A stretch of 64,000 bases of DNA from Metabacillus malikii (GTDB taxonomy: Bacteria; Bacillota; Bacilli; Bacillales; Bacillaceae). The DNA is taken from NCBI RefSeq assembly GCF_030813355.1, contig NZ_JAUSUD010000015.1, forward strand, positions 1-64,000, given 5' to 3'. This document shows positions 39,048 to 47,741 of this stretch, in pieces (the first letter of the stretch is position 1; each line of letters opens with the position of its first letter). The translations under genes were made by a program, and so were the position numbers. Under the pieces are notes generated by a model. That model worked only from the letters and a program-made list of their open reading frames with translations. It searched no databases and was not told where the DNA came from.

Positions 39048-41279
39048 ATGAAAATGCATCCATTAGAAAAGTGGGGAGCGAAGGTGGGCGGTCCGAGGAC
39101 AAGGTGGGTCGTGCTTATCTTATGGCTCGTCTTTGCAGCAGGTTTAGCTGCGATTTTTCCGCAGGTCGGTGATGTGGAAAACTTTGCTGGTGAAGATTTG
39201 CCAGAAGAGATGAATTCAATCGTCGCTCAAACAATTATCGATGAGGAGTTTTCAACAGACGCAGGCTTACCATTACTAATTGTTTGGTATAAGGAATCAG
39301 GGTTAGGAATTGAAGACTTGCAACACATTCAACAGCTTTATGCAAAGCTCGATGAAGCACCTTTAGCAGAGCAAAAAACAATACCTCCTTTTCAGAACAT
39401 GCCGACTGAGGCTCTGTTAGGTTCACTTTCAGAAAATCAAAAATCATTTGTTTCACCGGTTTTCTTTGAAGCTGACGTCGATACCGAGGTGTTAAATGAA
39501 AACTTTGAAGAAATCCGTGCGATTACAGAAGAGATTATCGGTGAGAATCCTTACGATACAGAGAGTCTAGATGACGATGGACTTCATGCTCGTTTTTCAG
39601 GACCTGCTGGAATATCCGTCGATGCGACTGGATTGTTTGAATCAGCTGATTTTCAATTAATGACAGCAACAGTTATTTTAATTCTCGTCATTTTATTACT
39701 GATTTATCGTTCGCCATTGTTAGCAATTATCCCGTTAGTTGTCGTCAGTGTCGCGTATTTAGTCGTAAGCCCGGTATTAGGTGCGATTGCTGATGCTGGA
39801 TGGATTGATAAAGATGCACAGTCGATCTCAATTATGATCGTACTCCTATTTGGAGCAGGAACTGATTACTGTTTATTTTTAATTACGAAATATCGCGATT
39901 TATTATTCGAAGAGGAAAATAAGTTTCTTGCATTAGCACGTGCAGTACGCGAATCAACAGGTGCCATTGTGATGAGTGGTTTAACGGTAGTAATCGGTTT
40001 AGCTACGTTAGCATTAGCAGACTATGGGGCTTTCCAACGTTTTGCGGTACCGTTCAGTTTAGGTGTCCTCATTACTGGTTTTGCCGTTGTCACATTATTA
40101 CCGGCAATTTTAGCGTTGTTAGGCAGAAAAGCGTTTTGGCCATTTGTGCCACGTACGCCGCAATTAGCGAGAGAATTTGCTGAGAAAAAGAACAAACCTT
40201 ACAAAGAACCGAAAGCAAATCATAAAGTCATGAACGCAATCGGGAAGTTTGCAACAGGAAAGCCATGGCTTGTCATCATTGTCACTGCAGCAATTTTAGT
40301 TAGTTTAGCGTTTGTCTCACGAGACATTGAATACAATTATGATTTATTATCGTCGTTCCCTGAAGAAATGGATTCAAGGGAAGGCTTTACACTCATTGAG
40401 GAAAACTTTACACCAGGTGAATTAGCCCCTGTAAAAGTCATCGTCGATACAGATGGTAAAGACATTAATATTAAGGAACAGCTTGCGGACTTACCTTATT
40501 TAGATTTTGTTGCGGATCCGCAAACAGGTGAAAACAAATCAAATTATCAATTATATGAGGTATACTTAAATAAAAATCCGTATTCAAATGAAGCAATGGC
40601 CGATGTTACGGAGATGGAGACGGATGTAGCGGCGATTTTAAAAGATGAAGACATTTCGGCTAAAAGCTTTTGGCTTGGTGGTGAAACGAGTAAGCAAATC
40701 GATACCCGTGATGTGCAAGCAGGTGATGAACAACTGATTCAACCTGTGATGATTATTATCATTTTCGTTGTGTTACTCGTCTATTTAAGAGCGGTTGTAA
40801 CTGCTGTTCAGTTAATGGCAACCGTCATTGTTTCATTCTATGCAGCGTTAGGCTTAGGATGGCTTGTGATTTCAGGAATTCTTGGTCATGAATCAATCGC
40901 GAGTGCTATTCCGCTATATAGCTTCGTGTTTATTATTGCATTGGGTAATGACTATAATATCTTCATGATTTCTGATATTTGGAAAAATCGAAAACGTGGA
41001 CTTAGCCACGTGGAGTCAATAAGTAAAGGTGTTGCATCTACAGGTTCAGTTATTACATCAGCTGGGATTATTTTGGCTGGAACGTTCGCAGTATTGGCAT
41101 CATTACCAATTCAGCTGCTTGTTCAATTTGGGATTGTGACCGCAATTGGTGTGTTACTAGATACATTTATTGTCCGTCCGTTATTAGTACCAGCGATTAT
41201 TACCGTGTTTGGTAAGTGGTCGTATTGGCCAGGTAAGCTGTGGAAAAAGGAAGAACGTAAAGCTCAGGAATCGAATTAA
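39048..41279 (+). CDS. MMPL/RND family transporter
   Basis: A 743-residue integral membrane protein with the RND layout in duplicate. One membrane helix lies near residues 20-37, then an extracellular loop (about 40-200), five helices (about 205-360), a second external loop, and a final helix set (about 560-720). The MMPL signature appears twice, as FGAGTDYCLFLI (about 273-284) and ALGNDYNIFMI (about 634-644); the Asp-Tyr pairs are typical proton-relay positions. Relatives (B. subtilis YdfJ, mycobacterial MmpL) export lipids or hydrophobic drugs. The ATG follows AAAGGAAG. Substrate cannot be inferred. A small membrane ORF follows after 23 bases, perhaps co-transcribed. Confidence 0.8.
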   Translation: MKMHPLEKWGAKVGGPRTRWVVLILWLVFAAGLAAIFPQVGDVENFAGEDLPEEMNSIVAQTIIDEEFSTDAGLPLLIVWYKESGLGIEDLQHIQQLYAKLDEAPLAEQKTIPPFQNMPTEALLGSLSENQKSFVSPVFFEADVDTEVLNENFEEIRAITEEIIGENPYDTESLDDDGLHARFSGPAGISVDATGLFESADFQLMTATVILILVILLLIYRSPLLAIIPLVVVSVAYLVVSPVLGAIADAGWIDKDAQSISIMIVLLFGAGTDYCLFLITKYRDLLFEEENKFLALARAVRESTGAIVMSGLTVVIGLATLALADYGAFQRFAVPFSLGVLITGFAVVTLLPAILALLGRKAFWPFVPRTPQLAREFAEKKNKPYKEPKANHKVMNAIGKFATGKPWLVIIVTAAILVSLAFVSRDIEYNYDLLSSFPEEMDSREGFTLIEENFTPGELAPVKVIVDTDGKDINIKEQLADLPYLDFVADPQTGENKSNYQLYEVYLNKNPYSNEAMADVTEMETDVAAILKDEDISAKSFWLGGETSKQIDTRDVQAGDEQLIQPVMIIIIFVVLLVYLRAVVTAVQLMATVIVSFYAALGLGWLVISGILGHESIASAIPLYSFVFIIALGNDYNIFMISDIWKNRKRGLSHVESISKGVASTGSVITSAGIILAGTFAVLASLPIQLLVQFGIVTAIGVLLDTFIVRPLLVPAIITVFGKWSYWPGKLWKKEERKAQESN

Positions 41280-41302
41280 TAAACTGCCTGGGGGTGGTTA
41301 AA

Positions 41303-41449
41303 TTGTTAGGAAAACTATTATTTATCTTAGCGATACTATGTTTACCTGTATTTGCGTATTTAGGTAAAGGAGCGACAGGTGTTATTCTCACCTTTGTGCT
41401 AATGATAGGTGCAATCCTCGTTAATTACCGTACAGTTACAAAAAATTGA
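41303..41449 (+). CDS. 48-residue hydrophobic small protein
   Basis: A TTG start at 41303, preceded by GGGGGTGG about 7 bases upstream, opens a 48-codon frame. Its product has two hydrophobic segments (LLFILAILCLPVFAYL and GVILTFVLMIGAILVNY) and a basic end. It lies 23 bases after the MMPL stop, so it is probably translated from the same mRNA. Short dual-helix proteins often partner transporters; no homologue can be named. Confidence 0.5.
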   Translation: MLGKLLFILAILCLPVFAYLGKGATGVILTFVLMIGAILVNYRTVTKN

Positions 41450-41527
41450 TGTATGTACACGATACTTACTTTAAGCGATGGTATTTCGGTGCAAGTCTTG
41501 CCGTAATACTGTCGCTTCTTTATTTAT

Positions 41528-41630
41528 CGGGGGACAGTCCCCCGATAGTTTAAAGCGTTAAACCGGTGGGGGACAGTCCCTCAATAATGTAAGCATTAAA
41601 CCGGTGAGGGACAGTCCCCCAATAATTTAA
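41528..41630. repeat. Dispersed palindromic element, type A (three units)
   Basis: Three units of GGGGGACAGTCCC(C/T) at about 41529, 41567 and 41606, each followed by a TTTAA-type AT-rich linker and separated by AAACCGGTG. It lies immediately upstream of the sigma factor gene. Confidence 0.8.
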
Positions 41631-41699
41631 TGTAAAAAATACATAAATAATTGTTACCTTTTTTTATCTCATCCGTTTTATTAGTGAAAGGAGGAGTTG

Positions 41700-42194
41700 G
41701 TGATAAAAAATCTTGATGACATTTATTTATTATATTTTCACGACATCTATCGCTTTCTCCTTTCGCTTTGTCATGATCATCATTTAGCAGAGGACCTTGT
41801 TCAGGAAACATTTCTACGCGCTCATCTATACATAGAAAATTACAATGGTGAAAAGGTGAAGACGTGGCTTTTTACTGTGGCACATCATGCATTCATTGAT
41901 TATTATCGGAAGCAAAAAAGAACCGTTCTTAAGGATGAAAACTTTTTCCTGCCATTTATCGATAAGCAGAAGTCACTTATCGAGACTATAGTTGATAGGG
42001 AAGAGGTGGGAGAAATTATTCAGCAATTAGAAGGGTTACCAGACAAGCATAAATTTGCGGTGCTTTTACATGATTTTCACGGGTTATCGTATAACGAAGC
42101 AGCACAAGTCATGAATATCAAGCAATCCCACTTTAAAGTGATGTTATTTCGTGGCAGACAAGCGATCAGGAATCGGAAGGGTGATGAAAAGTGA
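41700..42194 (+). CDS. sigM: ECF sigma factor, SigM-like
   Basis: A 164-residue ECF-type RNA polymerase sigma subunit. Region 2 spans about 10-70 (DIYRFLLSLCHDHHLAEDLVQETF for core binding, then TWLFTVAHHAFIDYYRKQKR). Region 4 spans about 105-160, with an HTH in LSYNEAAQVMNIKQSHFKVMLFRGRQAIR. Length matches B. subtilis SigM (163). GTG at 41700 is preferred over TTG at 41697 because it spaces better from AAGGAGGAG. The next gene encodes its anti-sigma factor with an overlapping stop/start. SigM responds to cell-wall stress in Bacillus; the identity is inferred from the partner. Confidence 0.75.
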   Translation: MIKNLDDIYLLYFHDIYRFLLSLCHDHHLAEDLVQETFLRAHLYIENYNGEKVKTWLFTVAHHAFIDYYRKQKRTVLKDENFFLPFIDKQKSLIETIVDREEVGEIIQQLEGLPDKHKFAVLLHDFHGLSYNEAAQVMNIKQSHFKVMLFRGRQAIRNRKGDEK

Positions 42195-43327
42195 ACGAAG
42201 AATTTAAACGGAAACTAAAAGCCTATGAAAATGGTGAACTTTCAGGTTCCGAATTAGAGGAATTTGAAAAGGAATTAGAAAAACTAGAAATCTATCAGGA
42301 GATACTAGAGGGGGAGGAGTCAGAAGCAAAGCCTACTATAAAAGAAGAGAAACAGAAAATGATTTTAAAGCGAAGTAAATGGATGGCAAGATTGCAAACG
42401 AGCATCACAGTACTTGGTCTCATTTTCCTGTTTACAATTGTTACATCAGTGTTAACAGCTGTTTATTATTCATGGGGCAAACCAGACCGTGTCGATGTGT
42501 ATAGAAACGTAATTGATTATACATTAACTGTTACTGATCCTTACGGATATTTTGGCGGGACGAGCACAAATACAAAGGCATTTTTCGGTTTGGAAGCCAC
42601 TCGTGATTTAAATAAGCAAGTTGGGGATGAAGTGACGACAGTTGGGGAAATGAAAGTAGATTTCTTGTTTTCGATGATGAGCTATCCAGAAACGGATTAC
42701 GATGTTAGTATCTCACAAAATCAACCTGTATTTTCCTATCCAAATTCAGGGGATGAGAATTACACGGATTGGAGCAGATTGGAAAAATTACCTGATGGCA
42801 CCGTCATGTCTGCCTTTTTATCCTTCAAGGACCTTATTGAAACGGAAGAAGTACTTAAAAGATTTGAAGGAAAAGATATGGAAATAGTTTGGTTAGCAGT
42901 TGACACGGGACAAGAGAAAAATGAGGATGGAATCGTGTTTGACCCAATCGGATTCCCAAGCTTCCCAATTTGGCATGAGGACGATATGATATTAGAATCT
43001 AGGGAGGAAGAAAAGGGGTTATTTGGTAGTGTTATCTCAGAAGGTCATTCATCGCCTGACTATAACATAGGAGACCAGGAAATTCTCCACAAGCAATTTA
43101 TCAAAACGTTATCGTTCTTAAAGAAATACGAATCAAAAGCAAACAAACTATATTATGGTGAGCTAAACCTAGCAGACCGTATCGAATACCTTAACAAAAA
43201 CGGCTTCCACCATTACGGCGTTGTCGTAACCGGCCCGACCAAAGAAATCCTAAAACTAAAAGAAGAAAATTGGATTAGAGAAATCACAGTTGATGAAGTC
43301 GAACTCTGGAACTGGTCTGAACGATGA
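42191..43327 (+). CDS. Anti-sigma factor, YhdL-like
   Basis: A 378-residue membrane-anchored regulator. The cytoplasmic N-terminus (about 1-70) is acidic and helical and should bind the sigma factor. A single membrane helix runs at about 72-93 (SITVLGLIFLFTIVTSVLTAV). The external part contains the Sigma_reg_N/Sigma_reg_C pattern found in YhdL, the anti-SigM factor of B. subtilis (about 358 residues). The GTG start overlaps the sigma gene stop as GTGA, so translation is coupled and stoichiometry controlled. No YhdK-like partner is present. The gene ends directly at a palindromic element that probably acts as terminator. Confidence 0.75.
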   Translation: MNEEFKRKLKAYENGELSGSELEEFEKELEKLEIYQEILEGEESEAKPTIKEEKQKMILKRSKWMARLQTSITVLGLIFLFTIVTSVLTAVYYSWGKPDRVDVYRNVIDYTLTVTDPYGYFGGTSTNTKAFFGLEATRDLNKQVGDEVTTVGEMKVDFLFSMMSYPETDYDVSISQNQPVFSYPNSGDENYTDWSRLEKLPDGTVMSAFLSFKDLIETEEVLKRFEGKDMEIVWLAVDTGQEKNEDGIVFDPIGFPSFPIWHEDDMILESREEEKGLFGSVISEGHSSPDYNIGDQEILHKQFIKTLSFLKKYESKANKLYYGELNLADRIEYLNKNGFHHYGVVVTGPTKEILKLKEENWIREITVDEVELWNWSER

Positions 43328-43397
43328 AGCAGGGGGACGGTTCTTCTGCTTCCTTTTTTATCAAAAGGGAAGCAAGAGAACCGTCCCCGCGCTTTCT
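43324..43397. repeat. Dispersed palindromic element, type B (copy 1)
   Basis: GAAGCAGGGGGACGGTTCTT... and its inverted partner AGAGAACCGTCCCCGCGC form a long hairpin between the anti-sigma stop and the convergent GGDEF gene. It probably works as a bidirectional terminator. Confidence 0.8.
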
Positions 43398-45246
43398 AAA
43401 GGGAATATCGATTTTTTCCTAGTCGTTTTGCTTTGTATAGAGCTTCGTCTGCTTGTTTAAGGAGTTCGTTTCTGTCAGTGTTTTCGGTTGGAATGACAGT
43501 TGCCACCCCAATACTTATTGTTACATATTCAGAGGTAGAGGATTTTTCATGCGGAATATGCATTTGCTCAATTAGTACATTCATTTCATGAGCAGTGTCT
43601 TCCGCACTTTGTTGATTGATGTTCGTTAACACAGAGACAAACTCCTCACCGCCATACCTTGCGACAAACCCCACTTCCATTGAACGCAAGGCTTCAGCTA
43701 CTCGTTTTAAGCATGTATCCCCTTCTTGATGCCCATATCTATCATTGTAATTTTTGAAGAAATCAATATCGCATAGTAAAACTGTAATTGGTTTTTGATG
43801 TGTTAGGCACTCATTGTATGCTTGTTCATAGTAATTCTCGAATGACCGCCGATTTGGAATGTTCGTTAAACCATCGAGAAGGGCCATTTGTTCGAGCTGT
43901 TTGTTAAGTTGTTCAAGCTTTTCATTTGCTAGCTGGTATTGCTCTGTCCTTTGCTCAACTTTAAGTTCAAGGTCATTGTTTAATTTAACTAAATCATTTG
44001 CAAGTGCTTCTGATAATTCTAATGATGAAGAGAGCTTTCTTGATAAGAGAAAGGAGAAGCAAATTATAAACACAGTAAGGCCGATTAAATAAAGGTTAGT
44101 GTTCAGTAGTCTAATAATGTAATTGAAAACATCGACGATTACAGTCATTAATAAACTGACAATCCCTACTATAAGAAATTTCGTTTCTACAAGTCTTCGT
44201 TTTAAAGATTTTAAGATACCATATAGTGCAAAAATTGAACAAAAGATAATAAACACTTGAAAGTACTTTAGATATGCAGTGTAAGTAATCGCCTTTGTGA
44301 AAATTGTAATCACACTAAAGGATATAGGTACAATAATACTAAGCTTAATAAACCACTTAGGAAAATCATTGGAGTATAACCGATACAACACCATGGCCAA
44401 TAATGGCACATGTAAGTACAAACTTATATAATTTAACTTCTTTTCAAACTCCCAGCTTACATCTGGAAAGAACTTCGTGAAAAATATATCCCCGACCATT
44501 AAGTTTCGAAATGCTGCAACGAGACAAAATACACCAAAATATAGAAGTGACGCTTCTGACTTCCTAAAAACTCCAAGTCCAATATGATAAATACCAGCTA
44601 AAATAAGGATGCCTAGCAGCAACGATTGCAAGATAATTTGATGAATATATTGTTTATGGATTGACTCGGCCGTTCCAATTTCAATCGGCTTCCACATACC
44701 ACCTCTTAAATGTTCATGGTTAGAAATTTGCAGCGTTATTGTAAATGATTCATGTTTGGGTGTGAAAAAAACGACACGTGGGTATCGTTTCGCAGCACTT
44801 GTTTTTGCGTTTGTTCCAACCTTTCCAACTGTTGTTATCAACTGATTATCAATCCATAGCTTGTAGCTTGAATCGATATGGGGAATATTTAATCCAAGCA
44901 CACTATCTGATAATGGTACTGAGGAGATATGTAAGCGAAAAGTGGCATAGCCTTTTTTAGGTAGAGATGTACCGTTGAAATCGTAATTGTCCCAAAAGCC
45001 TGGAAACGTAAATGTGCCACTAGCTGGTCTATCTACATGTAAAGTAAAGTCCTCAGGCTCTATAAGCTGTTCCCAATACATCTCCCATTGACCACTCAAT
45101 GAAATAACTTCTGTGTCTGAGTTCCATTCTGCCAAGTTCATTACACCATTTGTTGCATTGAAGGTAGTCTCACTCTTCTGCGGTGCACAGGCCTGAAGAA
45201 TAAACATTATAACTATTAATAAACCAAAAATTTTAGATCTCAACAT
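43396..45246 (-). CDS. 7TMR-DISM diguanylate cyclase (GGDEF)
   Basis: From ATG at 45246 (after GAGCGAGGG) the product has 616 residues. A signal-like N-terminus ends in ILQACAP, compatible with lipidation at Cys. An external jelly-roll 7TMR-DISM sensor follows (about 45-190; WEMYWEQL, then carbohydrate-binding-like strands), seven membrane helices (about 200-400), a coiled coil (about 405-455), and a C-terminal GGDEF domain. The active-site signature RYGGEEF is at 530-536. The usual RxxD inhibitory site is absent (RSME instead), so product inhibition may be missing. It should make cyclic di-GMP in response to an extracellular ligand. The gene is single and flanked by type B palindromes. Confidence 0.85.
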   Translation of the reverse strand: MLRSKIFGLLIVIMFILQACAPQKSETTFNATNGVMNLAEWNSDTEVISLSGQWEMYWEQLIEPEDFTLHVDRPASGTFTFPGFWDNYDFNGTSLPKKGYATFRLHISSVPLSDSVLGLNIPHIDSSYKLWIDNQLITTVGKVGTNAKTSAAKRYPRVVFFTPKHESFTITLQISNHEHLRGGMWKPIEIGTAESIHKQYIHQIILQSLLLGILILAGIYHIGLGVFRKSEASLLYFGVFCLVAAFRNLMVGDIFFTKFFPDVSWEFEKKLNYISLYLHVPLLAMVLYRLYSNDFPKWFIKLSIIVPISFSVITIFTKAITYTAYLKYFQVFIIFCSIFALYGILKSLKRRLVETKFLIVGIVSLLMTVIVDVFNYIIRLLNTNLYLIGLTVFIICFSFLLSRKLSSSLELSEALANDLVKLNNDLELKVEQRTEQYQLANEKLEQLNKQLEQMALLDGLTNIPNRRSFENYYEQAYNECLTHQKPITVLLCDIDFFKNYNDRYGHQEGDTCLKRVAEALRSMEVGFVARYGGEEFVSVLTNINQQSAEDTAHEMNVLIEQMHIPHEKSSTSEYVTISIGVATVIPTENTDRNELLKQADEALYKAKRLGKNRYSL

Positions 45247-45328
45247 CATTCCCTCGCTCTGCGTCACAATTAACACATACTATTTTACTACAACTTTATC
45301 ACTATCATAAGGTGGTAAAACAAGGAAA

Positions 45329-45400
45329 CAGGGGGACGGTTCTCTTGCTTCCTTTTCCGCTGGAAAAAGAAGCAGAAGAACCGTCCCCGCGCTTCCCGTG
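45329..45400. repeat. Dispersed palindromic element, type B (copy 2)
   Basis: GGGGGACGGTTCTCTTGC and GCAGAAGAACCGTCCCCGC form an inverted pair with flanking GGAA/TTCC. It lies upstream of the divergent GGDEF and McrB-like genes. Confidence 0.8.
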
Positions 45401-45445
45401 TTAAAATAGTACTATGATAGGGAAAATTAACTAGTTATGAAAATG

Positions 45446-45475
45446 AAGCGGAAGAACCGTCCCTCCGCTTCCTGA
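45446..45475. repeat. Half copy of the type B element
   Basis: GAAGCGGAAGAACCGTCCCT then CCGCTTCC: a single arm of the element with its own short inverted ends, directly before the ribosome site of the McrB-like gene. Confidence 0.65.
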
Positions 45476-45488
45476 AGGAGATGTAAAG

Positions 45489-47741
45489 ATGATTGATGCG
45501 AGTGGTTTAGTTGGGATCATGGAGATTGAGGATACGACGTTGAGGAATGAGCGGATTTTAGGTGAGGTGCAGCCGCTTGCGAGGAGGATTGTTGATTCGT
45601 TTTTAGAGAAATATGGGGAACGTGAACGTTATCTCCTGCAGTTAACGGTACATACACATGAACAAACGATTAGGACGACGATAACAGATTCAAAAAATCC
45701 TAAATATGCGGAAAAGAAACAGCATTATGGCGACAAAGGCTTTGTGGAATTAAAGGATGAGAGTCGCTATGATAGTCCGTTGTCGATTTTAAAGCTTGAG
45801 TTTCATCTCGCAACACGTGAGATTAGGATGATGATGACCTCGGACTTTTATCCGTTTTGGGTGTTATCAAAGCGTACACAAATTCACGAGCTTGAGAGAA
45901 TGGTAGAGGAACTCGATGAAACGGTTCAAATATTTACTATAGATGAGAAAAAGAATCTCATTACGCAATCTGAATTCATCGATACGATTTTACGCTACTT
46001 AAAGAATAAACGTAGACCTACACTACACTTTGGAACAATTTTACCGTTAGAAGGCATGATCGAGGAAGCAGACATCGTTGATAGACTTTGGAATACCTAC
46101 GAAATGCTACAACCAGTTCGAAGTGTACTTGGAAAAGAAGCAGATGAGCATAGTCAGTCGATGTTACTCATGAAAGCATTTCAAAAAGATGTCACACCGT
46201 TACAAATTGAGTTATTTTCAAAAACGTATGAAGTGAAAATCGATGAAGAAGTGAAAAGGATTAAAACAAATGAGTACAAGCAAATGTTTTATATCTATGA
46301 CCAAGATCAATTAATTACAGAAGGACATATTGCTTTCTTTACGCGTGACCCACATGAGTCAATCGGAATTATCGTTAACAACAAAGGCTATATTTATCAC
46401 CGCATTCGGAAACTGGCCAACCGCGAAAACTATGAATGGTACATCAAAAAATCTTTCTATCATCGTGGTAAATATAATGAAAATAATGAAAACCAAATGT
46501 ACCAGGACCGAACTGTCGAAGAATTAATGAACCATCAATTTACCCTTAATGATGCAAACGCGTTTTACGTCGGGACGTACCAAGGCAGTTCAGAATTTTT
46601 TACCGAACCAATAACAAAAATTAAGGAACGGTTAATTACAGCAGCAGCGATTTTTGCCGATGTAAGAGGCTTGCTCACATTCCCGAAAGGCACAAATCAA
46701 GTCGTTCGAGAGGAGGAAGATGATGATATCGAGTCAGAAGTAGAAGAATACGCTAGTTCCTTTGATTTTGCGACGATTGTCGACTTGGTTGAACAAAGCG
46801 GCTTCACTTTTTCGATTGATATTATTAGAGATTTCTATCTTAATTTAACAAGCTTAGATGATAAGCATTTTGTTATCTTAAGTGGGATATCAGGTACAGG
46901 GAAGACACAATTATGTCGTGTTTTTGCGAATGCAGTCTATGGGCTTGATTACAGTGAGGACAACCCGTATTTGAAAATTGTCCCTGTTCGTCCAGATTGG
47001 ATGGATGCGACATCACTATTCGGTTATTACAGTTCGTTTGAAAAGCGCTATATGAGAACAGAATTTCTCGATATGCTTCTGCAGGCAAATGAGGAAAAAG
47101 ATAAGCCGCACTTCCTTGTTCTAGATGAAATGAACTTGGCTCGGGTTGAGTATTACTTAAGTGATTACCTCAGTGCAGTTGAATCGAGAAAACCAATTCA
47201 ACTTCATACGATTGACGATGTAGCTGATATTCCGAAAACAATTGAGATTCCACATAATTTTTATGTGATGGGAACAATTAATGTTGATGAAACGACACAT
47301 AGTATCTCAGATAAAGTACTCGATCGTTCGTTTGTCATGACGTTATCAGATGTTGACTTTACAAGCTTCTGGGACCAGCTAGATGAAAAGTTCAAAAAGA
47401 CGGTACAAGCTGAATGGGACTTACTCATTGCGATTCATAGTAGTTTAGTAAGCTATGATTTACACTTTGGGTATCGGACGATGAATGAAATGATTCGCAA
47501 GCTGTATAAAAATAGTCTCTTGCCTGAACAGTTACGAATGGACCGCTATGAAGCGTTAGACAGGGTCATTTCAGAAAAAGTCATCCCAAAAATTCGTGGC
47601 GATGAACGGATAACTGGACTGTTGGAGGTTTTATCCGCTACATTCTTGCAAAACTTTGGTGAATACTCAACATCGTATAAGCACATGAAACGGATGAGAG
47701 AGGAATTAGAACGCTATGGCTCCACACAATTCTGGCGTTAA
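45489..47741 (+). CDS. McrB-like AAA+ restriction ATPase
   Basis: A 750-residue protein. The N-terminal 300 residues are a family-specific beta-rich region without a recognised methyl-DNA reader. The C-terminal AAA+ domain has Walker A (GISGTGKTQ) near 466-474, Walker B (LVLDEMNLARVEYYLSDYL) near 543-561 and the McrB-like sensor segment GTINVDETTHSISDKVLDRSF near 594-614. The usual MNTADRS reads INVDETTH here. It should oligomerise and drive translocation for the nuclease partner encoded next, whose start overlaps by 26 bases. The ATG follows GAAGGAG. McrBC-type systems cut modified foreign DNA. What this one recognises is unknown. Confidence 0.8.
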   Translation: MIDASGLVGIMEIEDTTLRNERILGEVQPLARRIVDSFLEKYGERERYLLQLTVHTHEQTIRTTITDSKNPKYAEKKQHYGDKGFVELKDESRYDSPLSILKLEFHLATREIRMMMTSDFYPFWVLSKRTQIHELERMVEELDETVQIFTIDEKKNLITQSEFIDTILRYLKNKRRPTLHFGTILPLEGMIEEADIVDRLWNTYEMLQPVRSVLGKEADEHSQSMLLMKAFQKDVTPLQIELFSKTYEVKIDEEVKRIKTNEYKQMFYIYDQDQLITEGHIAFFTRDPHESIGIIVNNKGYIYHRIRKLANRENYEWYIKKSFYHRGKYNENNENQMYQDRTVEELMNHQFTLNDANAFYVGTYQGSSEFFTEPITKIKERLITAAAIFADVRGLLTFPKGTNQVVREEEDDDIESEVEEYASSFDFATIVDLVEQSGFTFSIDIIRDFYLNLTSLDDKHFVILSGISGTGKTQLCRVFANAVYGLDYSEDNPYLKIVPVRPDWMDATSLFGYYSSFEKRYMRTEFLDMLLQANEEKDKPHFLVLDEMNLARVEYYLSDYLSAVESRKPIQLHTIDDVADIPKTIEIPHNFYVMGTINVDETTHSISDKVLDRSFVMTLSDVDFTSFWDQLDEKFKKTVQAEWDLLIAIHSSLVSYDLHFGYRTMNEMIRKLYKNSLLPEQLRMDRYEALDRVISEKVIPKIRGDERITGLLEVLSATFLQNFGEYSTSYKHMKRMREELERYGSTQFWR

